Source: Arbacia lixula
Taxonomy: Eukaryota > Echinodermata > Echinoidea > Arbacioida > Arbaciidae
Assembly (NCBI GenBank): GCA_963669155.1
Contig: OZ022588.1
Location: 21,212,092 to 21,276,091, forward strand
DNA length: 64,000 bases
Direction: 5' to 3'
Shown: positions 47,201 to 58,324 of the stretch, in pieces
How the letters are laid out: every line of letters starts with the position of its first letter
Position numbering within the stretch: position 1 is the first letter of the stretch
Notes under the pieces: model-generated
Databases searched by the model: none
Told to the model about the DNA's origin: nothing
The model's input: the letters and a program-made list of their open reading frames with translations, nothing else
Made by a program: the position numbers and the translations under genes

Positions 47201-50200
47201 TGAAACCGTGATAATGTTTAGGGCTGAATTTTCATGCAAAAAACTGAAATTCATTAATATTACCAACAACATTGTTCTTTTCGGGATAATTTTTCTACGT
47301 GGCTGTTTTCTATATGTGTATGTTTGCTCATTTCACTTCCTGAAATGTGATGTCTGTTACCAGAGCATTACCTTGATTTACATTAATGTATCAGCTCATT
47401 TACAAGGCTCAATCCTGTTTTGCTGTTCCCACTCATAGAGTATGTGCATGCATCTCTTCTGCTCATCAAAATTCTCATTCTGATCATATTGTAAGTCTTT
47501 TCCATGTATCTATATGATTTTGTGTTATCAACATTTGTTGTGCAGATTAAATCAATGAACTTGACTTGGAGAATTCCCAAAACATAAGAATGAAATGTGT
47601 TCATGCCTTTCTGCTGCTCATCTAAGTTTCCATGCAGAGAGAAACTCATCAATTCCACCCAAAACTACAAATAATTCCAAACATGAGAATGAAATGTAGT
47701 CATGCCTGTTTCTGCTCATCCACGCTCCCAAGTAAAAGGGAATAAAAATGGCCAATTTGAGAGTGAAATGTATTCATGCCTGTTTTTGCTCATCCACGTT
47801 CCCATGCAGAAAGGGAATAAAAACAGGCATTTTACTTTTTGACTGTGGGTGCTGACCTGCTGAGCTCCTTGTGGTGGATGTCATCGCTCATGGAGATGTG
47901 TCTGTCTAGGATCTCTGCAGGGGAGAGGGCAGCGTGCAGTGGAAGCGCCCTCGCCTGACCATGGCTGTCCAGGGATGAGGCTAGTGAGACGTCATCCCCC
48001 CTGTCCTGGGACGCCAGCAGCTCCTCTGCGGTGGCCTGGCGGGAGTAGACGGAGTGAGGGAGCACTAGGGGGAAGAGCTGGCTGATGGAGAGGTATGCCT
48101 GCTGGGCAGCGGTGGTGCTGGCTTCGCTGGCCGGAGTCAGACCACCGGTTACCGTGTATGGCGACTCCCCAATGTCCAGCGAGTGGTCTCGGATCGGTGT
48201 GAACCTCTGATTCAAGCTCGGCTGCCGGGGAAGGGCGCCGCTAGCCCCCTTAGGTGATGGATCGCACATTCTTTCATCTGTGGTCCCACCTGCCGATTCC
48301 TGCGTTGGCTTATCATCCCCAAATAGGTTCTGACTGACAGTCTTTGCAGCCTTCTCGCCAGGGCTGCTCCCATTGAGGACTAGCCCCTGGATGGAGTTGC
48401 TATTCCCAGTACTGATCACATCGTCCCTCCTGCCCTTCTTCTCCTCCTCCTCCACCCCCATCCCATACCCTGAGTCTACCTTCTCGGCAGCCTTCTCTGC
48501 TCCCTCTGCCGTGCCCCTGACCATGTGCCCAGGCAGCTGGGCGTGGCTCTCCTCAGCCTTGTACTTGGGTGTGCTGTTGCGCAGGAAGCCTGCAGCCCCA
48601 CCCAGCTCCTCCTTGTGTTGGTGCAGGCCTGCGATGACCTGAGACACAAACTCATTCTGGGGGCTGTTCACTATGGAAGACACCTCTGCATTCATGGCAT
48701 CCTCTACAGACAGGATTGGCAGAGAAATGCAGTTTGGAGATGTTACAGCAAAACTAATCCCTATTGTACTTTCATATTTCGTAACATTCTTTATTTTTCA
48801 ATAAGATTTCTTATGTAAAATGGAATGGACATTCAAGTGAAAAATATGAATGTCATGTGAATATGATTCATATTTTTCAGAAATGTATAAAAAATTAATT
48901 TACATTTGCACATATCATACTTGATGTCAAAAATGAAAGTCATGTTCTGCATTATACACTACATGATAAAACTTGAATTTGCACACGGGGCATGAATGGC
49001 AGAGAGTTGATAGGATGTAGAGCAAGAGACGCATCTGACCTGATCTAGGGTGTCCATCAGGAAGGTTCTTGATGACGTTAGGCAGGTCTTTGAGAGAGAG
49101 CGAAGTGTCCCCGTCCTCCTCACACTCCTTTGGTTTCTGTTTCGGGCATGGTCTGGCATCTTGAACCATCTCTACTGAATCCTCCAGCACAGATTCCTCG
49201 ATGCCGGACCCCTTGCCCGAGGACTGCCTAGACCGCACCGACGACCCACAGCTGGTGTTCTCCGCCCCTCTCCTCTCCCCTTGCTGTTGTTGAGCTGCTG
49301 CATGGCCACTGCCCCCGAAGCTGAACATGGACCTATCGATGCTGTACTTGCGGATGGGGGAGGCAGGCAGGCGTGGCCCGGCAGCGTCGTAACCGGGCGT
49401 CGATGGGGCAGAGGTAGTCCGCTGAAGGATGGTCTGTGGGTGGCGCTGCAGGGCTCCTGGCACCTTCCCACGTGACTTCCTGCCGGACTTATTGGGCGTG
49501 CTGCTGTCACTGGTATTAAGGCTTCGGTGGGGCTGGTCGTCAGCGTAGATGGCTGAATGGGGGGAGTCCCTGGGCGTGGTGAGGGAGCTGGAGGGGTCAC
49601 CGTACCCCATCTGGAGGGAAGAGGTCAGGCTGATGTCCATCATGCTACCCCCAGGGGACGGGGGGTGTGAGGTGGGTGGGGTGGTGAGGCCACAGTCCAC
49701 CGATGGGCTCCACATGGCAGACAAAATGGCCTGGGATGAGATCAGGGTGGAGGTGAGCTCAGGCCTCCTCATTGGGTAGCTCGGAGTCTGCTGGTTGCTA
49801 GAAGTGGACTGGGCGTCCGCACTACCAAGCGTGTCTGTACAAGTGACAGCAAAAACAGCATTTTAACAGAGTAATTTGTCTCATAGATAAACAGCATAAG
49901 ATTTAGAAGCCCTCATAGCTAATAGCGTTCTCATATCAGTAGAAATTAACCGCAATATCATTCCCCTGAGATGAACATTAGGCAATTCTTTTTTACAAAT
50001 TTGCAGACAAAACTTTAAAAACATTACAGAGACAACAATAATATCATAAAAATAAAGTTTGTGAGATATGACACACCTAACGGTGTTGAATAATTCAAAC
50101 AAATCGTGAAAAACATGTTATTTTGTGGTTTGCCACTTAGGCCCAGCTTCTTTTGCAAATGAAATATAAAAGATCAAGCTGATAATTATATGTTCCATTT

Positions 50201-53200
50201 CATTTCTCAATGATGACAGATGTTCCCTTCTCACTTGCAGGGGAAGCCATGTTGTAGAGAGTGGAGGTGTTGCCCCTGGAGACGGAGGGGGCGTGGCTAA
50301 GGCAGCTGCCTGTCTCTGAGCAGGACAGGCCAAGGGTGGACTGGTCGTCGTGGGCGTCCTGAGCGGATGACTCGGTGGTATCCAGGGAGACCCGGGCACA
50401 CTCCACTAGAATGTCATGTACCTCCATTTTACGCCACCTGCACATGCCACATAGAGAAATTCCGCAATTTATTATGTTAGTTATGTTTGCCCACTGGAAA
50501 AAAACAACAAAAAAACTTGCTGTTTGTTTATTTGCGGTCTGTTCGATTGTAATTCTGTTTAAAACCAAATAATATCGTGTATTCTTTCAGGCTAGATCAC
50601 TTCCTTTTCAAACTTATTCTTTTAAATAACAAGCCATTATCAAAGCCCCAGTCCCATATGTTAATTTTTAGGTGAAGTTCAAAAAACCTGTTCAATACCT
50701 CCTGAACGACAGAGATTTGATGTTTAAAATAGGCGTAAAATAGTGAAACAGAACCTCTCAAAAATATGAACTGACACTTGAAGGGTTAATAATAAAGTTG
50801 TTAACAGGGGTTAGAAATTAGCACAAGTGCTAGTCGAGTCTCATTCTTTAAATTCTTTCATATGATAATTCAAATTATGTTTGATCAGTGACTGCTTTAA
50901 TTATCATATACACTTAAAATGATAATGATAATGTTTATCAAGGGAAGCAACATCGTAGGAGCTGGAGAAATATAACACAGGGGCTCAGAGTATTAAGCCC
51001 TTGGGGCAAACTAGAGCCCCCTTCCCCTTCCCCTAGCAAATAACTTGAGTCCCTGTGAAAAGTTAATTTTCCTCATATGGTAGAAAAAGAAACATTCTGG
51101 CAGGTCATTGTATTTTTCATTCCCTTAACACACTGGGGTGATTAATTCATAGAAGTTACAGCAGACAGCACAGTGTATTTCAGTTCTTTGACATTTAATG
51201 ATTACTATGGGCATCCCAAGAGCTAAACAGGATGGCTCTATCATAAAACACTACTCCATTTAAAAACAAATGTGTTCACCTAATTGATACAATATTTGAA
51301 GTCAAAGTAGCCCGAGACAGTATAATTGCTACATTATTTATGTTATCTACAGTCAAGCTATATGAAAGGCAATTTACCACAATTTGAACAAACTTGCTAA
51401 TGGTTACATCATTCTGACAACAAATCTCCAGTTTGCTTTGGCCAACCTTGATAACTCTGTCTCCTTTGCTTTCTGTCCAACTATCAGCTGTGGGTGCATG
51501 CGAACTCTCTCTAGCATCGGCTGGAAACATCAACGAAAAAGGATCATCATCATTATCATCGTCTTCATCATATCATTATCTTCATCATCACTATTATCAT
51601 CACCATATTATTCTCATCAATATCATCATTACCAAAATGTTGTAAGCTTCATTATCATCGCCATCATTATTTTCGTTATCATCGTTATCATTATCTTCAT
51701 TATCATCATCTTCATTATCATCATTGCCATCATCATCTTCATTATCATCATGTCGTCGTCTTCATTATTGCCATCATTATCATCGTCATCATTATTTTTG
51801 TTATCATCGCCATCATTATCTTCATTATCACCATCTTCATTATCATTATCATGTCATCATCGCCCTCATCATCTTCATTATCATCTTATTGTCGTCTTCA
51901 TTATTGCCATCATTATCATCGCCATCATGGTGTCTTCATCACCGTCATTAATTTTCATTATCATCATGTTGTCATCTTCAATATCTTCTTCATCAATATC
52001 ATAACCATCATTATCTTCATTATCATCAATCATCTTCAGTATCATCACCATCATTTTCATCAGCATCATTACCTTCATTTTTTCATCATCTTCATTATCA
52101 TCACCATCCCCATCATTATCACATCATTGTCTTTATCACCACCATCCCCATCCTCCTGATCATGGCCAGTCACCACAACCACCCTTGAACTCACCAGGAT
52201 GGAGGCAGTAAACTCCTTCTCCCTGCTGGCATAGTGTGTCTGCAGGAACTCTAGGAAGTTCCATGGATACATGCCGTAGAGGCGGTGGAACAGGGCGTAG
52301 ACCGCGGCCTGCAGATGCAGCTGGTACACATCATGAACATCCCCTGCTGATAAGGAGGAATGGTACAGTGGTTTCAAGGATTTTAATGGAATTTCATACT
52401 TTTCCTTACACTTTTAGTCAAGTATTTTGACTATTATCATTATTCTTATCATATAACGATGTCATCATCATTGAATCTTTTCAAGCACTTGACATGACAT
52501 TGAGATACGGGATATTAATTAATGTTGTTTTGGGTTTATCTGTTACTCTCTACGCTCGTTTACGACTATGACGTCATACTGATTTATAGTTTGGAGAACA
52601 TCAATAGAAGACATCCTGAAACAATGATCTAAGCCCCATGGTAGATGTGTTCACATTGCGGGGCTGGAACCTGGGTCCCGTAACATAAAGGTCTGCAATC
52701 AATCGCAAAATGGCAATGGCCAATCAACACCATTGTCACATGTGCTTTGTGTTCAAAAGACTGACCGGCAGACCAATCAGAATTCCGTCTTTCAAATTTG
52801 CAATTGATCGCAAACCTTCATGTTACGGGGCCCTGTACATTGTAAGGTGACAACATACCTGGTTTGTGGACGTTCCAGGAGGCGAGGCGAGCAAAGATCT
52901 GAAAGATATCGTGCAGGTATGGCCCCACCTGGCTAGGAATCATGGGAAGGAGCGTTGTCACAGACAGAATCCCACACATCAAGATCGGGATATCGGTATC
53001 GCTCTGAAAAAAACAGTATCAACACGTTAAACAATCTTGTGCCAACACACGTAGCAAAATTTAAGGTTTCCTTAGGTTTCCTTTTTTTGGTTTGATCTGT
53101 TTGGTTCCTGTACATCACATACATGTTTCTATTAAGACATATATTGAACATAATTGTAATAAATGTAATAATTCACAATGGTATATCAAAGGTATCAAAG

Positions 53201-56116
53201 TGTATCAAAGGTATCAATGGTAAAATATTTACTAGTGGAAGTTCCATGATCATATCTTATCATATACTTATCATGAACAGTAATTCTTTCCACCTTCTCG
53301 TCTACACTCCCCTCCATACATAGACTTAACTTTCACTTGTCCTTGCAATTTGTTGCCATCCACATCAATTCACTTTTGACTTGGCACCTTCTGACTACTT
53401 CACATAGTTCATGGAAAGGCATCATCTATCACATTGATTATGCCATCATGTGACGCTGTTATCTGTGAAAATATTAACTTATATACTTCTGTATAAGCCT
53501 ATATTTTGTGAAGTATATTATACAAATATACCAAGCTGTGAGATTGTATAGTGGAAATTATCCATCTGAGGAGGGACTGGCATAGAACTATTTTTTCCGA
53601 GGGGCGAAGCCCCCGAGGAAAAAATAGTAACTTATGCCAGTCCCTCCGAAGATGGATAATTTTCACTATACTTTCGAACTCAATGCTTGGTATATTTGTT
53701 TTATATCCCTTTTGTAAAACAATAACTAATAAATACTATTTAGAAAATATTAAAACTTTCGGTAACACCATGTGGTTGTATGTCGCCTTTTTTTTCTCTG
53801 TCTCGATATCGGTTCATCGAGTAAATGCGCAACACACCGCGCACTGCATTCATGCGCGCACTAATTTACGCCCGCTCAGGTAGAGAGCATGCGCAGTAGT
53901 CCCAAGGAAGGAAATAGTAAATAGAGCATGCGCAGTCCTCCCCAGGAAAAAATAGTGAAAAATATCCGGAGCTCTTCGAGCATCAATTGACCAATCACGT
54001 TCCTAGAATACTCATGAATATTCATAGAAGGGATATAAAAGCCAATATTTTGTGTACAGATATTTTCGAGAAGGAAGGGGTTGCAGACATTTTGCATTGT
54101 CTTTTTGCTGTTTTGCTTTTTGCTGTTGTTTTCACAAATGACACCCAACATTTGCGCTATGATATGCATACACTGCTCCGCTATCATACAAATGGGAGAA
54201 AACAACTGTACTTGTTATCACAACGCTCGATTGTGCGCTGCAATACTATGCTACCTGTAGCTAGCGTGCAATCGCATGCAACGGCCATAGTTTATATGGC
54301 ACCCCATACCCCAGCATGAGATACACAGCACTTCTACAGTACTTCTACGCACGGATTGGTGTGAGGCGTATGTGCTTAGTGATCAGGTTTATAGAGTACC
54401 GAAGTGTGATGTCATTTGAGCATTATTGTCAAGAAAACTGGCTCTAAACAATATGGGTAGAGCAAGCAGCGGTGATCACAGCTGGGACTGCAATTGGGAA
54501 TGCCCGTCACTAGCCTGATAGACAACATCAGACCGCTGAACCTTTCGCTGGAGTGAGTTTGTTTAGAGCCAATTGTCTTGACAACATGCTCATATGACGA
54601 CACCACTTCGGTACTCAATGAGGCAATAATTTTTGTGTGTTATTTAATTCGCAACCCTATACTGACTTGCAAAATTTGTGAAAATATGAGCTCATACAGT
54701 ACCTTGAGGCAGGATAGCAGAGAGGCAAAGAGAGGAGCCTGGACGATCTTGTGCAGCCAGGACGGCTGGCGTCTGACGATGTGGCTGAGCAGGGTCAGGG
54801 CCGGCAAGCGGCACTGGGAGGTACGCAGGCATTCTGTCAGCTTGTCTAGCAGCGGCTGTGCAGGAAACAAATCAGAGGGGAATATACTGATAAATAGTCC
54901 AAATAAATTCACATTCAGATATTATAGAACCATCATCATGGACATACTGTCATTATATTCACATCCAACATTGCAGCCAAAAGATGCATCATGATGGACA
55001 GACATGAGACATGACTACAGACAGACATTTCAGTAGGTTGTAAATAGTACTTGACTTACAATGGCGCTTGCTAGGACACTTTGAGGTCCCACAATGGTCT
55101 TACAAGAAGAGTTTTCCCAATGTTGGGCCTGATTGTGCATACCTTGTCTAAGGGCTCCCTGATCCCTGCCAGGATATCCTGAGCCTGAGTAGAGTGAGTA
55201 CCGATGTAGAAGTCTACCAGAGCATACAGGAAGGATGGGTCACGTGCTGCTAAAAGACAATGCAATATATAAAAAATAACAGTTTGTCGTATTTATCATC
55301 TCGAAACACTTAATAACATCACCCCCTGGTCATCAGATGCTTTGTGTCTTTGTCACACCTGTTCAATCCGAAACGTATCATTTTAGCATCATTAAGGCTG
55401 TCAGTAAGGCACACTTATGTGGATTAAGAATCTTGCTGGAGGACACAAGTGGAAAACGGTCGGCTTGACTCTGGCAAAAGGCCAACATATGGAACAGCAT
55501 TGTCTGTGCGCGAATACCCCTTCCTGAAGACAGTCATGATTTAATAAAAGTAACTTCTGGAAAAGCATTCTGAAAAGTTGTGTTGATTCTCAATAACAAG
55601 TCGAATACATGTACCAGAACATAAATAAATGCAAACTGAAATCTGCTGATTATAAAGAACTCTGAAAGAAGCTAAACAACAAATCAACTCAATTTGACTC
55701 AGGTTATTATCCTGAGAGTATTTAAGATGGTGTTTTGAAAACAAAGTTAGAATTGGACTGAAGTCAGCTTTCTTTCATCACAATCATCATGAGGCCACCA
55801 AGGTTTTACAAAAAACCCTTCTAAAATACGTATTTATTCAGGAGAGCAACTCATTTCAACATTTTCCCAGACGTCTACAGGTTGTCATTTGCTGTTCTTG
55901 GAAGCTCCTTTGCTGATTTTTTACTCAAGTTTTGACTACTCTTGGCTGTTTTTTTTTTTGTGTTGGCCCTCTTGCAGCTTTTAGAAGGACCGGTGAGATG
56001 AGAGTACCTGATGTGAGGTTGTCTTGAATCAATGCCTTGAACTCCTTCACAGTGTGCAGGTCACTGGACTCTAGGTGAGGGAACAGAGCCGTAGGTTCTG
56101 CAACATGCTGAGCCAT
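38225..56116 (-). CDS. TSC1: Hamartin, TSC complex subunit 1
   Basis: Seventeen coding exons, high to low: 56116-56008, 55249-55143, 54855-54703, 53003-52859, 52343-52195 (or 52346), 51520-51447, 50437-50235, 49834-49040, 48703-47857, 45680-45500, 44933-44770, 43775-43679, 42262-42167, 41415-41274, 40508-40420, 39605-39537 and 39142-38225 (TGA). All phases agree: 4338 nt, about 1445 aa (human about 1164). Hamartin stabilises TSC2; the TSC complex is the GAP for RHEB and restrains mTORC1. Residues 1-290 are the HEAT-like core ([41 protein letters not shown]). Residues 300-870 are a low-complexity linker with [32 protein letters not shown] opens the coiled coil (about 890-1190; [29 protein letters not shown]). 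The last 250 residues are Ser/Gln/Ala-rich. The 847-nt and 795-nt linker exons are much longer than the rest. A 5' UTR exon probably lies upstream. Confidence 0.95.
40572..40978. mobile_element. 400-bp MITE, first copy (TSC1 intron)
   Basis: Inverted ends TCAATTCTCCC and GGGAGAATTGA, extending into CATATAGC / GCTATATGCG. The interior has CGATATCTGATCG and GAACCGGAAGTTC. No coding capacity. It shares most of its sequence, in the same orientation, with 43817-44212. Confidence 0.8.
41420..42020 (-). repeat. Tandem copies of a TSC1 splice-acceptor region
   Basis: A unit of about 100 bp containing CCACCATAG|ATCGG on the minus strand, plus AGAGGTGGCTGCAT and GGATTTGCTCTAG, is repeated about five more times upstream of the true acceptor at 41416. 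Copies of the acceptor motif lie near 41505, 41605, 41820, 41920 and 42005 (the coordinates where CCGATCTATGGTGGG or a variant occurs). One copy is interrupted by the foldback at 41707-41817. Confidence 0.7.
41707..41817. mobile_element. Small foldback MITE, TGGGGCCATAT ends
   Basis: TGGGGCCATATTCATGA and TCATGGATATGGCCCCA are inverted, with inner CTTACTAGGCCTAGTTAGTT and complement. 111 bp. It is inserted into one copy of the surrounding acceptor-containing tandem repeat. Confidence 0.7.
42285..43105 (-). mobile_element. Inverted copy of the half-site satellite repeat (TSC1 intron)
   Basis: Same family as 26148-28092 in opposite orientation: it ends in GGTGGGCGAGAC at 43105 and carries the shared ACAATATTGCTAATGCCTTG flank at its other end. 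It has four 157-bp units, each with TGACCT half-sites in the 4-1-7 spacing, and the CGGACGGACGACGG stretch at 43015-43060. It lacks the 170-bp unique segment of the first copy. Confidence 0.75.
43817..44212. mobile_element. 400-bp MITE, second copy (TSC1 intron)
   Basis: Ends TAATTCTCCCTATCGCATAT and GATAGGGAGAATTGA. About 90% like 40572-40978 across its length and in the same orientation. It lies between TSC1 exons 44933-44770 and 43775-43679. Confidence 0.8.
44410..44760. repeat. Polypurine GGGAGA tract beside a TSC1 donor
   Basis: Nearly pure A/G on the plus strand, so C/T in the TSC1 transcript. It begins a few nucleotides inside the intron after the donor at 44769. The long frames read from it on both strands are artefacts. 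Confidence 0.85.
45170..45478. repeat. Polypyrimidine CCCT tract beside a TSC1 donor
   Basis: Nearly pure C/T on the plus strand; the TSC1 transcript reads (GGGA)n and GGGGGAGGGAGG here. It starts about 20 nt inside the intron after the donor at 45499. Repeated GGG runs could form G-quadruplexes. Overlapping open frames here are not genes. Confidence 0.85.
46840..47830. repeat. Diverged 90-bp tandem repeats in a TSC1 intron
   Basis: Blocks of the form AGAATGAAATGTxxTCATGCC, then TTTCTGCTCATC, then CCATGCAxAxAGGGA and AATAAAA recur at about 47580, 47690 and 47765, with more decayed copies at about 46920 and 47080. This fills the intron between exons 48703-47857 and 45680-45500; 45845-46800 holds nothing recognised. 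Confidence 0.5.
51540..52160. repeat. Long ATC/CAT imperfect microsatellite
   Basis: About 600 bp of TCATCATTATC-type triplet-rich DNA in the TSC1 intron between 52195 and 51520. It produces Ile/His/Ser/Asp-rich open frames in every phase, none of which is a gene. Confidence 0.85.
52673..52833. mobile_element. Foldback MITE with GGGxCCCGTAACAT ends
   Basis: Left arm GGGTCCCGTAACATAAAGG and right-arm complement GGGCCCCGTAACATGAAGG, continuing through GCAATCAATCGCAAA. About 160 bp, in a TSC1 intron just after the donor at 52858. Confidence 0.7.
53522..53699. mobile_element. Foldback element in a TSC1 intron
   Basis: Two arms of about 80 bp: ATATACCAAGCTGTGAGA, GATTGTATAGTGG, AATTATCCATC, GGAGGGACTGGCATA and CTATTTTTTCC, followed by their complements, meet at GAGGGGCGAAGCCCCC. 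A near-perfect hairpin; no coding capacity. Confidence 0.7.
53727..53780 (+). mobile_element. 54-bp stub of the Penelope-like 3' end
   Basis: TAATAAATACTATTTAGAAA, then ACTTTCGGTAACACC and ATGTGGTTGTA match the outermost part of both arms of the 21-26 kb unit with only two or three differences, then the match stops. It is either a very short truncated insertion or a shared terminal sequence of a related element. Confidence 0.6.
54394..54616. mobile_element. Foldback MITE with GAGTACCGAAGTG ends
   Basis: Left arm GAGTACCGAAGTGTGATGTC ... GGCTCTAAAC and right arm GTTTAGAGCC ... CACTTCGGTACTC pair over about 55 bp around a 110-bp interior. Same family as 35488-35715. Confidence 0.75.
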
Positions 56117-58324
56117 GTCTGCCTGATGGAGGGCTGGGGGAGCTAGCTAAGGGTGGTGGTGGTGGTGGGTGGGACAGGGTCTGAGACGTCTTCTCCTGAA
56201 CGGTCTGGTCTCATGGGCTGGATGAGCTCACAGGAACGTCTACAAACCATCAGGGTGGAATCCTGGCTCCCAAACCTACACAGAAAACCAGAGACTTCAG
56301 GAAAGGCTATATTTTTCATTTGAAATAGGCGTGGCGGCATTTGTTTAATACTAATTATTTGTGGCTCAGTTTTAGGGAAATCACAGAATGCGTGGCGGCA
56401 CCACCACGCGTTCTCAACGGTTGGCGAGAGGCTTGGCCTGGAGTACAGAGCCAACATTTCACCAGTATTGTATCTCGATTATGTTCTTTTGAGTGGAATG
56501 AAAAAAGACTGCAATCGATGGGAAAGTCACAGAAGTCATGGAAGCATAAACGCAAGTTGAAACACAGTGATATTTCGGATAGAAATGCACAATTGTCAAA
56601 TAATCCAACATGTCCACATTTTGGCTTATTTTTCTTCCTAAAATCTTGCATTTTTTTTCAATATTGCTTTACGTTAAACAAAACGTGCATCCAACCTTCG
56701 ATGACGTGCATTGAGCAGAAATGCCCGGGGGCCAGTTTGTCAACCACCCACATCTCAAGCCTCAAGCATGCTAAGCCATAAGATCAAGCTAGATTTCTTC
56801 ACAATCAAAATCATATCCCATCATTAGGATGATTATGGTGGTGTGACCTAATTTCGCGCATGTCCTTATTTTGCGCACTGACACTAAATAGTGAAAAAAC
56901 GAGTGAAATGAGTTAAAAAGAGGAATAGGATACACAATGCATACGTGGGACTATGATACTGTATTCTTCGAACAGTCAACCAAGCCAAGATACCTCGTTG
57001 AAACTTCCATAAAATAAATAAAAACTAATAGTATTACCAATTTTGAAGTATTTACTCAAATGGCTGGTATGTGCTTGACAATATGAGTTAGTTTTCGAAC
57101 ATTTTGACAGTCGTTGTCGACCACAGGCCACAAGAGGGCAGCGAACTTACTGCGCAAAATTAGGTCACACATGTAAGCGGACGGCGGAGTCAGTCAATGT
57201 TGCTAATTTCTCGAAATTACATTTATTTTACTCTGAAATTTGAATTCCAGGTCATGAAATGTGATTCTATTCTTGTTCTTTTGAGGTATTGAACGTTACA
57301 GGTGTCTTTGAATCAAGAAAACCAAAATGTGTGCAAAATATGGTCACCCCATCATATAATCTTATAGTTTGCTTGTAGCAGAAGAAGTTGTTTTGTTTAG
57401 GAGTAAGAGAGCCGTCATATTACTTGGACTAGCATTACCAGCATTTTGTTATCAAATCATGTCAGGCGAATGAGACACACCATGCACTACACAGTCACGT
57501 CAATGCAGCTCTGAGCTGTGCGCGCGAGCCTGCCGCGCCCCGCTGTCGCGCCCGGACCTCGGCGCAGTGCTGTTCAGTAATGCTACCTCAGCAAGCGATG
57601 CACCCATAAATTGGAAATGGGTAAACTTGGGATTCGCGGTCTTCGATCTAAATCACTTGCTATGGAAACTATACAAACACATAATTCCAAATCAAACTTG
57701 CAGTTTCCTTCTCCTTCACCTTGTGCTTGAAGTACAAGCTGACAAAACACATGGAAATCATTGAAACATGGGTAATTTAATAATGATACTGGCTACCGAC
57801 CTCCGTTGAATATGCCGTGCGAGTCGCCATCATGAATCATGTGATAGTATTCACGTCGATGTGATGCTAGTCTCGTTTACAGGATTTGGACCTAGTTTAT
57901 AGATGGGTGGGTATGTGTACAATCCTACTAACCCATTGACGCGTGGATTGATATAAGTGTGATAATAAAGCTGACAATTACACATTGAAAAGCCGGACGA
58001 TATCAAATCTTATGACATTTCACATTCTTGCAATATGTATCTCTTTGAATATTGGGTTTCACTTCACTTATGGACAAATCAGGCGAAGATATGCATGCTC
58101 ATGTCACAAATATATTAAGTTGTGGATATGGTAGAGTCGTAGGAGTGGTAGGAAATGTGTAGGTGTGGTGGGAGTTGTTCGTGTGGTGAAGTGGTAGGTG
58201 TAATGACAGAGTAAGTTAATTGGTATAGACAGGTGTACTAGGTGTGGTAGGAGCGTCCTGGGTGGGTGTGCATGGTGAAGTGGAAATGGTGGTGCAGATC
58301 GAGTGGAGGATGTGGTGGAGTTTA
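56117..58324. promoter_or_regulatory. Presumed TSC1 5' region
   Basis: A short CpG-dense patch at 57515-57570 (GCGCGCGAGCC, CGCGCCCCG, TCGCGCCCGG) is the best candidate for the TSC1 promoter or non-coding first exon; this is inference. At about 56830-57357, diverged inverted ends (GATTATGGTGGTGTGACC and GGTCACCCCATCATATAATC) suggest an old non-autonomous DNA transposon. Nothing else is recognised. Confidence 0.35.

Noticed and set aside
51384-52159. 206-codon Ile/Ser/His-rich frame
   Set aside because: Reads through the ATC microsatellite; opposite to the TSC1 exon 51520-51447.
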